NCBI RefSeq assembly: GCF_020523985.1
Contig: NZ_JAIVKM010000001.1
Location: forward strand, 1,426,001-1,490,000
Source of the DNA: Mangrovibacter yixingensis
GTDB lineage: Bacteria > Pseudomonadota > Gammaproteobacteria > Enterobacterales > Enterobacteriaceae
Length of the DNA: 64,000 nucleotides
Direction of reading: 5' to 3'
Below the pieces are notes generated by a model. It saw only the letters and a program-made list of their open reading frames with translations, had not been told where the DNA came from and searched no databases. Shown piece by piece: positions 45,318 through 54,417 of this stretch (its first letter is position 1; each line of letters opens with the position of its first letter). Made by a program: the position numbers and the translations under genes.

Positions 45318-46451
45318 TTACCCGGCTATGCCCATGTAGCCATGTACCCCCATATACACCCCCACCAGGGCAATAAGTACACTGGAAAAGTAAGGTGCCC
45401 GACGTGCCAGCGTATTGAAACCCTGCCAGCGTTTTGCAACTTGCTGCACACTGAGTGCAGCACCAACACCGACGGTTACCAATGTCAGCGCAAGGCCAAT
45501 ACTGAAACAGACCACCAGCGTTGCTCCCAGCGCCAGCGCTTTCAACTGAATGCAAATAAGCAGCACTGTAATTGCTGCTGGGCATGGCAACAAACCACCG
45601 GTCAGGCCAAACAATAGAATTTGCCAGTTGGTAACTTCTTTGCCATGAAAGCGGTGGCGAATATCGTTGGCATGGGCAAGTTCGTGGGCATCTTGGTATT
45701 CTTTTGAATTCACATCCAGGCCTGCAAGCATTGCATGATCATGCCCATGGTCATCTTCGGTAAATGCTAATTCGTACTTATGAGAATGCCCACTATGGCC
45801 CAGTGATAATTGCACTGTGAATTCATGGGGTTCCGGCACTGCGGCTGTAGATTCCAGATAACTGCCCTTGTTTACAAAACTAAAGGCATCTACTGCGCCA
45901 CCTGGCTCACGTACAGTTTCCAGATAAACGTGTTCTGCTGGCCATGTATGCCCACTCAGCATTGATAACCGCCAGTGAGGTGGCTGCCCTTCTTCAAATA
46001 TAGATAGCTCCACTACCCCATGTCCGGTATCTATCTGTTGAACATCTGCGTGATGGCTATGACTGTGAGAGTGATCATGTTCATGCTCTTGCATAGATTC
46101 AAGCCAGTTTTTCTCACCTTGCCATGTGCGCCTGAACATCCACCACGCTGTTCCGAGAATGATGATTGCGGAGATGACTTGCAGCCAGGGTTCTGCGGAT
46201 TCAGCAGTGAATTTATTGCTGAGATACATGCCGCCAAAGGCAATCAACCACACCACCGCCGTATGCGACAACGTTGCCGCAAGCCCAAGCATAGCGGCCT
46301 GGCGCACAGTACCTTTAATGGCAATAATGAACGCTGCCATCATAGTTTTAGAATGACCAGGTTCCAGACCATGAAGAACCCCGAGTAGAATGGCGCTGGG
46401 AATAAAAAACCATGCATTACCTTGCTGAAGAAGTACTGTGAACTCATTCAT
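45318..46451 (-). CDS. rcnA: Nickel/cobalt efflux protein RcnA
   Basis: A 377-residue inner-membrane exporter of Ni(II) and Co(II). The N-terminal metal motif HGLEPGHSKTMMAAF and the later FGLTGGLLPCPAAITVLLIC are typical. Between helices lies a long soluble loop (about residues 120-270) with His clusters (HEHDHSHSHSHH, GHSGHSHK, DDHGHDH) and a beta-rich stretch of about 90 residues. E. coli RcnA is 274 residues with a much shorter loop, so this copy carries an extra domain. It is divergent from rcnR, with RcnR boxes between. Confidence 0.93.
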   Translation of the reverse strand: MNEFTVLLQQGNAWFFIPSAILLGVLHGLEPGHSKTMMAAFIIAIKGTVRQAAMLGLAATLSHTAVVWLIAFGGMYLSNKFTAESAEPWLQVISAIIILGTAWWMFRRTWQGEKNWLESMQEHEHDHSHSHSHHADVQQIDTGHGVVELSIFEEGQPPHWRLSMLSGHTWPAEHVYLETVREPGGAVDAFSFVNKGSYLESTAAVPEPHEFTVQLSLGHSGHSHKYELAFTEDDHGHDHAMLAGLDVNSKEYQDAHELAHANDIRHRFHGKEVTNWQILLFGLTGGLLPCPAAITVLLICIQLKALALGATLVVCFSIGLALTLVTVGVGAALSVQQVAKRWQGFNTLARRAPYFSSVLIALVGVYMGVHGYMGIAG

Positions 46452-46491
46452 GATAATAATTCTTATTTTGATTATGAAGATTTTAAAATTG

Positions 46492-46526
46492 TACTCCCCC
46501 CCAGTAAAAAATACTACTGCCCAGTA
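46492..46526. promoter_or_regulatory. Two RcnR operator boxes
   Basis: TACT-CCCCCCC-AGTA (46492-46506) fits the RcnR half-site form TACT-(C/G)n-AGTA. A second degenerate copy TACT-ACTGCCC-AGTA lies at 46512-46526, 20 bp on. Both are between rcnA and rcnR. Confidence 0.8.
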
Positions 46527-46574
46527 TAATTGTTATGTTATATTGTACCAATATCTGCTATTCAGGATCGCTTT

Positions 46575-46847
46575 ATGCCCCATACAATTCGTGACAGAAA
46601 GAAACTAAAAGCCCGCACCAGCAAGATTCAGGGGCAAGTTGCTGCGTTGAATAAAATGCTTGATGAACCACATGAGTGTGCGGCTGTATTGCAGCAAATT
46701 GCAGCAATACGTGGTGCGGTAAATGGTTTACTGCGCGAGGTTATCAAAGGTCACCTGACCGAGCATATTGTCCATCAGGGTGAAGAGATCAAGCGTGAAG
46801 AAGACCTGGAAGTTGTCCTGAAAGTGCTGGACTCCTACATAAAATAA
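46575..46847 (+). CDS. rcnR: Nickel/cobalt-responsive repressor RcnR
   Basis: A 90-residue CsoR/RcnR-family all-helical repressor. The metal-binding His after Met1-Pro2 (MPHTI), the Cys in [20 protein letters not shown] and the later His of [12 protein letters not shown] are in place for the six-ligand Ni/Co site. It represses rcnA until nickel or cobalt binds. I start at 46575 because only that gives the MPHTI end the metal site needs. Confidence 0.95.
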   Translation: MPHTIRDRKKLKARTSKIQGQVAALNKMLDEPHECAAVLQQIAAIRGAVNGLLREVIKGHLTEHIVHQGEEIKREEDLEVVLKVLDSYIK

Positions 46848-46915
46848 CCCTTCCCACCCACTAAAATTTTACTGGTGACAATCTTGCTGCCGGTTTTTAG
46901 TTATGGCAAAATCAA

Positions 46916-46939
46916 AACAATCCGTATAGATTGATTGTT
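46916..46939. promoter_or_regulatory. Inverted repeat, probable operator of the TetR/SMR pair
   Basis: AACAATC-N10-GATTGTT, a perfect 7-bp inverted repeat, ends 15 bp upstream of the TetR start. The spacing suits a TetR-family autoregulatory site. Confidence 0.6.
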
Positions 46940-46954
46940 CATTAAAGGAATGCC

Positions 46955-47509
46955 ATGGCCCGTTCCCGCAATAAAGATCCTCAGGCGCTGCGCCAGTCTC
47001 TGTTGGATTTCGCAACCCACTTAATTGTAACGCAAGGCTTGCATGGCCTGACTATGGACAAGGTCGTGAAAGGCACTGGTATCAGTAAAGGGGGTCTTCA
47101 ATACCACTTCCCTACTCGCCAGGCACTGGTAGATGCTGTGTTTGACACAACAATGCAGCAATTTCTTACTGAAGTGGAAACAGAAATGGCCGCAGATAAA
47201 GGCCCAGGTTTACGTGCAACCAGAGCTTATATCCGGGCATGTGTAAGAGAAATGAGTGAGCAGGAAGTCGCGCTTAATCAAGGAATTATGGCCGCATTAT
47301 TTGCCGACCCTGTATTACGGGAACGCTGGGCAGACTTCATTAACACCCAAATTCCTGTAGATGATAAAGACATCGATAATGGGACAACTGCCCTATTCTG
47401 CCGTATGGCGGCCGATGGCCTGTGCTATGCCAGTTTATGTAATTTGCACCCAATGACCCCCCCCCAACGTGAAGCCCTTGTTCAACGCCTGTTAGCGCTG
47501 ACGGAGTAA
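46955..47509 (+). CDS. TetR family repressor
   Basis: A 184-residue TetR-family regulator. The HTH is at about residues 28-50 (MDKVVKGTGISKGGLQYHFP), and the C-terminal ligand domain ends in MTPPQREALVQRLLALTE. It is 6 nt before the SMR efflux gene, so it probably represses that pump until a cationic toxic compound is present. An inverted repeat just upstream is a likely operator. Ligand unknown. Confidence 0.9.
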   Translation: MARSRNKDPQALRQSLLDFATHLIVTQGLHGLTMDKVVKGTGISKGGLQYHFPTRQALVDAVFDTTMQQFLTEVETEMAADKGPGLRATRAYIRACVREMSEQEVALNQGIMAALFADPVLRERWADFINTQIPVDDKDIDNGTTALFCRMAADGLCYASLCNLHPMTPPQREALVQRLLALTE

Positions 47510-47515
47510 TTACCC

Positions 47516-47845
47516 ATGACCTGGTTTTATCTGAGCATTGCAATTCTGTGTGAAGTTATTGCTACTTCCTCCCTGAAATTATCCGACGGTTTTACTCGTC
47601 TGTGGCCTTCCCTGATTACTGTTCTGGGATATGGTGTGGCGTTCTATTTGCTTGCAGTATCCATGCGAACCTTGCCTACTGGGATTATTTATGCGATCTG
47701 GTCGGGTACCGGTGTTGTGCTGATAGGCCTTGTGGGTTGGTTATTCATGGGCCAAAAACTTGATTTACCCGCCATGCTGGGAATGGGGCTAATTATTGCC
47801 GGTGTGCTGGTTATTAACTTATTTTCTGGTACGGTTTCTCATTAA
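47516..47845 (+). CDS. Small multidrug resistance (SMR) efflux protein
   Basis: A 109-residue protein with four membrane helices. The essential membrane glutamate is in IAILCEVIATSSLK (Glu14), and GIIYAIWSGTGVVLIGLVGW is the family signature. It is of the EmrE/Qac type and exports quaternary ammonium-like cations with proton exchange; a Gdx (guanidinium) type seems less likely from the MRTLPTGIIYAIW wording. It is co-transcribed with the TetR gene. Confidence 0.92.
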   Translation: MTWFYLSIAILCEVIATSSLKLSDGFTRLWPSLITVLGYGVAFYLLAVSMRTLPTGIIYAIWSGTGVVLIGLVGWLFMGQKLDLPAMLGMGLIIAGVLVINLFSGTVSH

Positions 47846-48004
47846 TGCTAAGTGCTGTGCTCTGGCCTTTATTGCTACCAGAGTCGCCATCAGCTTATTC
47901 TGCATTTGCTTTTCTTACACTCCCTTTGCAAGGCTTTGCAAAACTCCTGACAGATTGATTTTTTCTCTGCAATAGTGAGCGGGTCAGCCGGAGGGAGTGT
48001 AGCA

Positions 48005-48235
48005 ATGCGTCATGCAGCCGTTTGTTTAATCTTAATCTGTTGTTCACTGGCGACCAACCAGGTCACCGCCTGGACGCTAACACCTGAGCATGCCGGGTTG
48101 CGCAGCCTGGATTACCAGTTGTTGCATGAAGCAGACACCGATGAGCTTCGCGCAGTAGCAGAAGAAGCAGCTCATGATTCCCGTGAACAACTTCATGAAG
48201 TGACTCACCGTAAACCAATACGTTACCAGTTCTGA
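48005..48235 (+). CDS. yncJ: DUF2554 family protein YncJ
   Basis: A 76-residue small exported protein with a signal peptide (about residues 1-22, ending VTA-W). The core DYQLLHEADTDELRAVAEEA agrees with E. coli YncJ. Function unknown. The start at 48005 has GGAGGGAG upstream. It is a single-gene unit. Confidence 0.88.
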   Translation: MRHAAVCLILICCSLATNQVTAWTLTPEHAGLRSLDYQLLHEADTDELRAVAEEAAHDSREQLHEVTHRKPIRYQF

Positions 48236-48312
48236 CCACAGACACCCATCACCGGAGATACATCGTTATCTCTTCTATTATCCAGGTTTACCACTTTGTC
48301 ATCTTCTGCCTG

Positions 48313-48343
48313 TTAACGATTAAACAGTTAGTCTAATCGTTAA
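48313..48343. repeat. Perfect inverted repeat
   Basis: TTAACGATTA and TAATCGTTAA (10-bp arms, 11-nt loop) lie midway between yncJ and the lipoprotein gene. It could be an operator or a yncJ terminator; there is no T-run. Confidence 0.5.
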
Positions 48344-48452
48344 TTACTGCTTTAAGGTTCGGTTTTATGTTTTTGTTTATTCCTGTGATGGTCTGAATCG
48401 CTATGATATTCTTCGGTGGCTACTAAAATCTATTTTTATAAACGGAGTTATA

Positions 48453-49460
48453 ATGAAGAAAGGATTAACTTCATTCGCGGCCCTTTTATTGTTAGCCGGA
48501 TGTAAGGAGCCAGATATTATTGGCGAATGGGCCGGGGACCATAACACATTCAATGCCGGTGCGATTATTTCTTTATTTTCCGATACAGAACTAAAATTCG
48601 CCAGTGAAAAAATAACCGTTTCAGATTTGAAAAAATCAGGCGGCACATATATTTTTTATGTGAAATTAGGTGAAGCAAAGCATACCCGTGAATGGGTGGA
48701 CGAAGCACTGGTCAAAGCAGAGCGGCGGCGAACACCGCATAAAACCCATGTCAACCTCACCATCACTGATTTACCAGAAGAAACCAAAGTTTTTGATACG
48801 GTTGATTTGCAAAGCCTCTCCAGGGCAGGCTTACTGGAAACAGGGGAACATACCGCTTCTATTAACTGGGAAAATGCACGTATTTTTGTTTATACCAGGG
48901 CACTAGAGGGTAAATACACTAATCCTTATACATTCCGATCCAGTACCTGGTGTGCCTTGAAAGTCCCCTTTACCGGGTCTCTCCCCAAAGTGGCAGGTTA
49001 TCTTCGGATACCTAAAGTTACTCGTGATGATATAGCGCAAGATCCTGCCCACTATGGGATGACTGATTTACAAATTGACGAGATGGTTAAAAATAAAAAT
49101 GAGATTATTGATGTTTTTAATGATGCCTTCTCTGCCATTACTGTTAACTACCCACACACAATAACTTTCAGTGACTCTTTTATGGACTTATTTGTGTCCA
49201 AAGGAGGAAATCAGCCTATGGGAAAATTCTCTTACGCCATAAGCGAAAAAGAACTTATTCTTTATTATGGAAAAATGGATGGGGAATATATCAATAACGT
49301 ACTTGGGAGGAGTTTCGATTATAGTGGAACCAAGCACCACACATGCGAGAAAATTATCACAGAGAAAACCCCTGAGATTATGAATGCAAAATACCATGCA
49401 CTCAGATATAACAGATTAGCACTGCTTGCAATTAACCCTGACGGGGAGTTTGAAGACTGA
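48453..49460 (+). CDS. Lipoprotein of unknown function
   Basis: A 335-residue lipoprotein: the signal peptide ends in the lipobox LLAGC (Cys17). I do not recognise the rest. It has two cysteines far apart (in STWCALKVPF and KHHTCEKIIT) that might form a disulfide, and is predicted mixed alpha/beta. The base composition is more AT-rich than the neighbours (for example GKMDGEYINNVLGRSFDYSG is coded with many A/T), which suggests an acquired gene. The ribosome site is CGGAG. It is a single-gene unit between yncJ and a convergent rlhA. Confidence 0.75.
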   Translation: MKKGLTSFAALLLLAGCKEPDIIGEWAGDHNTFNAGAIISLFSDTELKFASEKITVSDLKKSGGTYIFYVKLGEAKHTREWVDEALVKAERRRTPHKTHVNLTITDLPEETKVFDTVDLQSLSRAGLLETGEHTASINWENARIFVYTRALEGKYTNPYTFRSSTWCALKVPFTGSLPKVAGYLRIPKVTRDDIAQDPAHYGMTDLQIDEMVKNKNEIIDVFNDAFSAITVNYPHTITFSDSFMDLFVSKGGNQPMGKFSYAISEKELILYYGKMDGEYINNVLGRSFDYSGTKHHTCEKIITEKTPEIMNAKYHALRYNRLALLAINPDGEFED

Positions 49461-49494
49461 TTTCTTAACTCTGTCACGATGATTCTCTGTAGAC

Positions 49495-49521
49495 CTGTTG
49501 CCCCGGTACAGGGGGCAACAG
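49495..49521. terminator. Hairpin between the lipoprotein gene and rlhA
   Basis: CTGTTGCCCC-GGTACAG-GGGGCAACAG is a perfect 10-bp stem between convergent genes. There is no T-run. Confidence 0.6.
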
Positions 49522-49539
49522 AGCCCAACAGCCTTAAAA

Positions 49540-51507
49540 TTAACGCCCTTTCCGCCCTGGCAATGTTTTCATTAACTCTTCCGGTGTCACTGATGCCACC
49601 ACGCTGCCTGGTAACGGCATCTTCATAATATGGTTTTTCATTTTGCCAATGACGTGCATCTCACAGGGTTTACAGTCAAACTTCAGAGTCAGCACTTCAT
49701 CCTGATGCACCAGTTGCATGGGCGTTGCCCGCCCTTTCACACCCTGCACGCCTTTGGCCTGTTTGGGGCATAAGTTAAACGCAAAACGCAGGCAGTGTTT
49801 GGTGATCATTACCGGTACATCGCCTTTCTCTTCATGGGCCTCATAAGCCGCATCAATCAGTTTAACCCCATAACGATGGTAAAAATCCCGGGCTTTCTGG
49901 TTGTACACATTGGCAAGAAAAGTCAGGTTTGATTCAGGGTAAACAGGGGGTGGAACGCTGACGGGTTTACGGCTGCCACGTTGGTAATTCGCCATACGGG
50001 CATCAGTTAACAGAGCGACGGTTTCACGGCGTAACTGGTTCAACAGGCTGTTGGGTACAAACAACGGTGGCGCTAAAGCTATGCTCACATCACGCGGGTA
50101 ATAGCAACTTTGCCCCAGTTTCGCCACGCCATCATGCAACTGGCTTTGTGCTTTTTCCGGGTTATTCGCAATATCAAACTGGCCATCAAGGGTATGCGTT
50201 ACACTCACGCCATCTTCACTGGTTGCAGTCAGTACCAATTGTTCCTGCCAGCCACTTAATTCAAGATCAACCGCGATACGCCGTTCGCTGGAGGTTTTGA
50301 GTAAAGCCTGTTGCCAGTTGTGGTCCAGGTTGCGATTAAGCGGATGATGAGGGCGGATTTTATGTAAATCAGCAGGCATTTCATTCGGCCAGACCCGGTA
50401 ACGCCCTTCCCCCGTTTTCTCAACGGTATTCACCCGGAAACCCACTACCTCGCGTTTGATCATCACATTCAGGCCATCACCGTTAGCCAGTGGCTCACTG
50501 GTTTCCACATCAAGGTGTTTAGCTGCAACACTCAGCACTTCACCAACAGGCAAGCCAATAAATTTCGGTGAATCAAAAGCACCAATATCCTGCTTACGCT
50601 GATTCACAAAATAGTCTGTGCTGCCGCGGTGAAAGGTTTTATCCGGAGAAGGGATAAAGAAGTGTTCAGTGCGCCCGGCAGAGGCACGTGCAAGATCACT
50701 GCGCGACTCAATAATGTTATCCAGTAACTGGCGGTAATAAGCGGTTATGTTTTTCACATAACTCATGTCTTTATAACGGCCTTCGATTTTAAAAGAGCGC
50801 ACACCCGCGTTGATTAACGCTTCCAGGTTGGCGCTCTGGTCATTGTCTTTCATCGAAAGCAGGTGTTTTTCATAAGCAACTACCCGGCCATGGTCATCTT
50901 TCAGGGTATAAGGCAGGCGGCAGGCCTGGGAGCAGTCCCCGCGGTTAGCACTGCGCCCGGTTTGCGCATGAGAGATGTTGCACTGCCCGGAGTACGCCAC
51001 ACACAACGCACCATGAATAAAAAACTCGATGGTAGCATCGGTATTTTCATGAATATCTGCAATCTGGTTCAGATTCAGCTCACGCGCCAGAACGATTTGC
51101 GAGAATCCGGCATTCCCTAAAAAACGGGCTTTATCCACACTGCGAATATCGCATTGGGTGCTGGCATGCAGCTCAATGGGGGGAATATCCAGCTCAAGGA
51201 TCCCCATGTCCTGAACAATCAGCGCGTCCACCCCGGCCTGATACAGGTCAGTAATCAGCTTTTGTGCGCCAGCTAACTCATTGTCATGAAGAATCGTATT
51301 CAGTGTCACAAACACTTTGGCACCAAACTGGTGAGCAAAAGGAACCAGTTCAGCAATATCTTTCAGGCTGTTCGATGCGTTATGGCGGGCGCCGAAGTCC
51401 GGGCCACCAATATAGACCGCATCAGCGCCATGCAGAATGGCTTCGCGGGCTATTTCGGCATCGCGTGCCGGGCTGAGCAGTTCAAGTTTATGAGTTTGCA
51501 GGCGCAT
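49540..51507 (-). CDS. rlhA: 23S rRNA C2501 hydroxylation protein RlhA (peptidase U32 family)
   Basis: A 655-residue U32-family protein matching E. coli YdcP/RlhA: LLSPARDAEIAREAILHGAD, then ARELNLNQIADIH and FIHGALCVAYSGQCNISHAQ carry the conserved cysteines of the U32 core, and a second cysteine set is in KHCLRFAFNLCPKQAKG and FDCKPCEMHVIG. These ligands probably hold an iron-sulfur cluster. It is needed for 5-hydroxycytidine at 23S rRNA position 2501. I start at the ATG at 51507 (MRLQTHKLELLSP); an in-frame ATG at 51567 lies in poorly conserved sequence. Confidence 0.95.
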   Translation of the reverse strand: MRLQTHKLELLSPARDAEIAREAILHGADAVYIGGPDFGARHNASNSLKDIAELVPFAHQFGAKVFVTLNTILHDNELAGAQKLITDLYQAGVDALIVQDMGILELDIPPIELHASTQCDIRSVDKARFLGNAGFSQIVLARELNLNQIADIHENTDATIEFFIHGALCVAYSGQCNISHAQTGRSANRGDCSQACRLPYTLKDDHGRVVAYEKHLLSMKDNDQSANLEALINAGVRSFKIEGRYKDMSYVKNITAYYRQLLDNIIESRSDLARASAGRTEHFFIPSPDKTFHRGSTDYFVNQRKQDIGAFDSPKFIGLPVGEVLSVAAKHLDVETSEPLANGDGLNVMIKREVVGFRVNTVEKTGEGRYRVWPNEMPADLHKIRPHHPLNRNLDHNWQQALLKTSSERRIAVDLELSGWQEQLVLTATSEDGVSVTHTLDGQFDIANNPEKAQSQLHDGVAKLGQSCYYPRDVSIALAPPLFVPNSLLNQLRRETVALLTDARMANYQRGSRKPVSVPPPVYPESNLTFLANVYNQKARDFYHRYGVKLIDAAYEAHEEKGDVPVMITKHCLRFAFNLCPKQAKGVQGVKGRATPMQLVHQDEVLTLKFDCKPCEMHVIGKMKNHIMKMPLPGSVVASVTPEELMKTLPGRKGR

Positions 51508-51597
51508 AATTGTCTTATTCAGGTTTATTGAAAGGCGGCTATTGTAGTCAGAATCGGGTATGAGCAAAACCGCTTTTCACGGGAAAGTTGCTCCGTT

Positions 51598-52137
51598 TTA
51601 AACCGTAGACGATGGATAGTGAATCAGCGACTGAAATACCGTGGTTATTCCACTACGGTTGGCATAACTATGAGGAACATCGGCAATAAAGCGCCATGCT
51701 TCACCGGCGGAAAGGGTGTGCCATTGCCCATCAACACACAACGATAATTCGCCTGTAAGAACAACCACATGTTCAATAACACCCTGTTCATGGGGGCTGG
51801 AGTCACTCTGTGTCCCTGGTGCCAATGTAATGTTGAACATATCGAAACGTAATGCCGGGTCATAGGGGAATAGAGGTGTCACCACCATTGCCTGTTGTTG
51901 AGCATCATAAACAGGCCGTTCACTGCCAGGCGTGGTAATAAACCGCGACAAAGGTACATTCAGGCCAGTGGCAATTTTCCATAGTGTGGCCACTGTCGGG
52001 CTGGATTCATTGCGCTCGATTTGCCCAAGCATGGCCTTTGAAACACCGGTTTTCTCAGCAGCCTGAGCAAGGCTCCATCCACGTTGTTGACGCAACTGCT
52101 TCAATGTTGATGCCAGCCAGCTTGCAATATCATCCAT
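51598..52137 (-). CDS. sutR: XRE-cupin regulator SutR (YdcN)
   Basis: A 179-residue regulator: HTH_3 (about residues 8-62, AQAAEKTGVSKAMLGQIERN) plus a cupin domain (about 100-175, SDSSPHEQGVIEHVVVLTGE). It agrees with E. coli SutR, which controls sulfur-utilisation genes. It is divergent from ydcO with 96 bp between, containing two identical palindromic sites. Confidence 0.93.
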   Translation of the reverse strand: MDDIASWLASTLKQLRQQRGWSLAQAAEKTGVSKAMLGQIERNESSPTVATLWKIATGLNVPLSRFITTPGSERPVYDAQQQAMVVTPLFPYDPALRFDMFNITLAPGTQSDSSPHEQGVIEHVVVLTGELSLCVDGQWHTLSAGEAWRFIADVPHSYANRSGITTVFQSLIHYPSSTV

Positions 52138-52175
52138 AAATTTCTCCTGTGTGGCTGGTCAGTATAGCGCCTTGT

Positions 52176-52218
52176 ACGTTATAACGCACGGTGATATAGT
52201 CCGGACGTTATAACGCAC
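52176..52218. promoter_or_regulatory. Twin SutR operators
   Basis: ACGTTATAACGCAC occurs twice exactly, at 52176-52189 and 52205-52218. Each copy contains the perfect 10-bp palindrome CGTTATAACG, with centres 29 bp apart, a little under three helical turns. Both lie between sutR and ydcO. SutR binding is inferred from position. Confidence 0.7.
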
Positions 52219-52233
52219 AGCGCAGGAGACGTT

Positions 52234-53418
52234 ATGAGGCACACATTCCTTCCTTTCCCAACGGTTATGTCCGGTTTTGTTGCGGTATTAGTTGGCTATG
52301 CCAGTTCAGCCGCTATTATTTGGCAGGCAGCCACTGCTGCAGGTGCGACAGCCAACCAGATTGCTGGCTGGATGACCATGCTGGGTATTGCGATGGGTGC
52401 CAGTTCTCTGATTTTATCCTGTTGGTACCGTATTCCGGTGCTCACCGCGTGGTCCACGCCGGGTGCCGCATTACTGGCTACCAGCCTGCACGGGCTTACT
52501 ATTAATGATGCTATTGGCGTTTTTGTCTTTGCTAATCTGCTTATTGTTTTGTGTGGCGTGACGGGGTTATTTGCCCGGCTGATGAAAATCATTCCCCACA
52601 GCCTTGCTGCGGCCATGTTGGCTGGGATATTACTGCGTTTTGGGCTGGATGCATTTACTAACCTGCAGGGTCACCTGGCGTTAACCGGTACCATGCTCGT
52701 TTGCTGGGTGGTGGCACGCCGTATTGCGCCGCGTTATGCCATTGTTTTCGCTCTGCTTGTCGGGCTGGTTATTTGTGCAATGACAGGCAGTATAGATACC
52801 CGGCATATTAATACCCATTTTGTAATACCTCAGTGGGTAACACCGCACTTTTCTCTGCCAGCCTTATTGGGGGTTGGTGTGCCCTTTTTCCTGGTCACTA
52901 TGGCATCACAAAATGCGCCAGGTGTGGCAACCATGAAAGCATCTGGTTACCACCTGCCGGTTTCATTATTGATGGTTGTCACCGGCACCTTGTCACTATT
53001 GCTGTCGCCATTTGGGGTATTTTCTGTCTGTATCGCTGCCATAACCGCCGCGATTTGCCAGAGCCCAGAGGCACATCCTGATGCACAACAACGCTGGAAA
53101 GCATCTGCAATGGCTGGCGTATTTTATCTGCTTGCTGGGTTATCTGGTGCCACCATTACATCTTTGATGGCCGCTGTACCGCAGGCGTGGATTCAAACAC
53201 TTGCCGGGTTAGCATTATTAGGCACCATCAGTGGCAGCCTGGTGCAGGCGCTGAATATCCCTCACCAGCGTGATGCTGCCATTATTACCTTTTTAATCAC
53301 CGCAAGCGGGGTAACTTTGGGTGGTGTAGAAAGTGCGTTTTGGGGGCTGATTGCCGGTGGTGTTTGTTATGCTTGCCTGGCCCCTAAAGCGCGCATGGCG
53401 GAAGGTGTACAGCCATAA
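52234..53418 (+). CDS. ydcO: BenE family transporter YdcO
   Basis: A 394-residue membrane protein with 12 probable helices of the BenE benzoate/proton symporter family. PTVMSGFVAVLVGYASSAAI and the GVPFFLVTMASQNAPGVATM block match E. coli YdcO. Its substrate is unproven. The start at 52234 follows GGAG of the twin-operator region. The last 52 nt overlap the 3' end of the AraC gene on the other strand. Confidence 0.93.
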   Translation: MRHTFLPFPTVMSGFVAVLVGYASSAAIIWQAATAAGATANQIAGWMTMLGIAMGASSLILSCWYRIPVLTAWSTPGAALLATSLHGLTINDAIGVFVFANLLIVLCGVTGLFARLMKIIPHSLAAAMLAGILLRFGLDAFTNLQGHLALTGTMLVCWVVARRIAPRYAIVFALLVGLVICAMTGSIDTRHINTHFVIPQWVTPHFSLPALLGVGVPFFLVTMASQNAPGVATMKASGYHLPVSLLMVVTGTLSLLLSPFGVFSVCIAAITAAICQSPEAHPDAQQRWKASAMAGVFYLLAGLSGATITSLMAAVPQAWIQTLAGLALLGTISGSLVQALNIPHQRDAAIITFLITASGVTLGGVESAFWGLIAGGVCYACLAPKARMAEGVQP

Positions 53419-54263
53419 ACAGCGCGGAAACGGTTTGAAAAATGGCTCGAAGAACTGAAACCACACTGCAGAGCGATATCGGTAAGCGGTAATTGCCCTG
53501 CTTTCACCAGTTGTTCGGCTTTGATCATTCGGCGCTGCATTACATACTGATGCGGCGCAACACCAACCGACTGGCGGAACATGCGCGCAAAATGAAATTC
53601 GCTGAGCCCTGCCTGCGCCGCCAGCCTGTCCAGAGTAATGGCCGTATCAAGGTGATGCTCTACCCATTCCACAGTCTGGCGTAAAACCACTGGTGCCAGA
53701 CCACCTTTTACCGGGGGCAACTTCCACTGAACGGTGCTGTAGCGCTGCACAATGTGAGTGAGCAACAATGTAGATGCGGTACTGAGCACCAGGTGGTTTG
53801 CCTGTTCCCCCCAGGCGTTATTGAGCAAAAACTGGCGATAGAGTTGGGTAATCTGGGTATCTTCGGCAAACGTCCGTTCATCAAGCTGAATACTGGCCGG
53901 GCTGCGGTCCCAAATCTCTTCCGCAATTGCGCGTAAATGCGTATCGGTACAATAAAGGTGGACAAACGAAAGATCTGCCCGCACATCCCATGTAGATTCA
54001 CTCTGCTCGGGCATCAGGCAAAACCGGTCTGGCCCGCCGCCGTTTTTCCAGCCCTGGTGTGTTTTGTGGTAGGTTTCGTACCCGTCGGCCACATACAAAC
54101 TTAATGTATGGTGGTCACTCATCTGCGTGATGGTGTCATGCTTATTTGACCAGGATGCCAGTTGTACCCCAGAGTTAAGCTGCACACTGTCGTGTAATAC
54201 CGCCTTGTGCTGGCGCAAATTTTCGAATGCGTGGTAACCCATATCGCTCTGCCATTGCTTCAT
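53367..54263 (-). CDS. AraC family regulator
   Basis: A 298-residue regulator. The N-terminal ligand part is about 1-175, and the C-terminal AraC DNA-binding domain is about 190-290, with two HTHs (LDRLAAQAGLSEFHFARMFR and DIALQCGFSSSSHFSNRFRA, then YGCTPSAMR). It is divergent from the EamA-type transporter gene, which it may control. The tail overlaps ydcO by 52 bp in convergent orientation. Confidence 0.88.
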   Translation of the reverse strand: MKQWQSDMGYHAFENLRQHKAVLHDSVQLNSGVQLASWSNKHDTITQMSDHHTLSLYVADGYETYHKTHQGWKNGGGPDRFCLMPEQSESTWDVRADLSFVHLYCTDTHLRAIAEEIWDRSPASIQLDERTFAEDTQITQLYRQFLLNNAWGEQANHLVLSTASTLLLTHIVQRYSTVQWKLPPVKGGLAPVVLRQTVEWVEHHLDTAITLDRLAAQAGLSEFHFARMFRQSVGVAPHQYVMQRRMIKAEQLVKAGQLPLTDIALQCGFSSSSHFSNRFRAVYGCTPSAMRALGARQA

Positions 54264-54417
54264 CTGTTTGACAGTCTACGGTGGCAATTTCTCCCCTGCC
54301 AGCCATTACCAGAAAAAAAACCGCAAGAATATGCAAGTACACCACAACCGGCTGCAAGCCACTTTGCGCAGGCCGCTGCACACTACTTGTTACTTTTTCA
54401 GGGTAATGAGGTTATTC

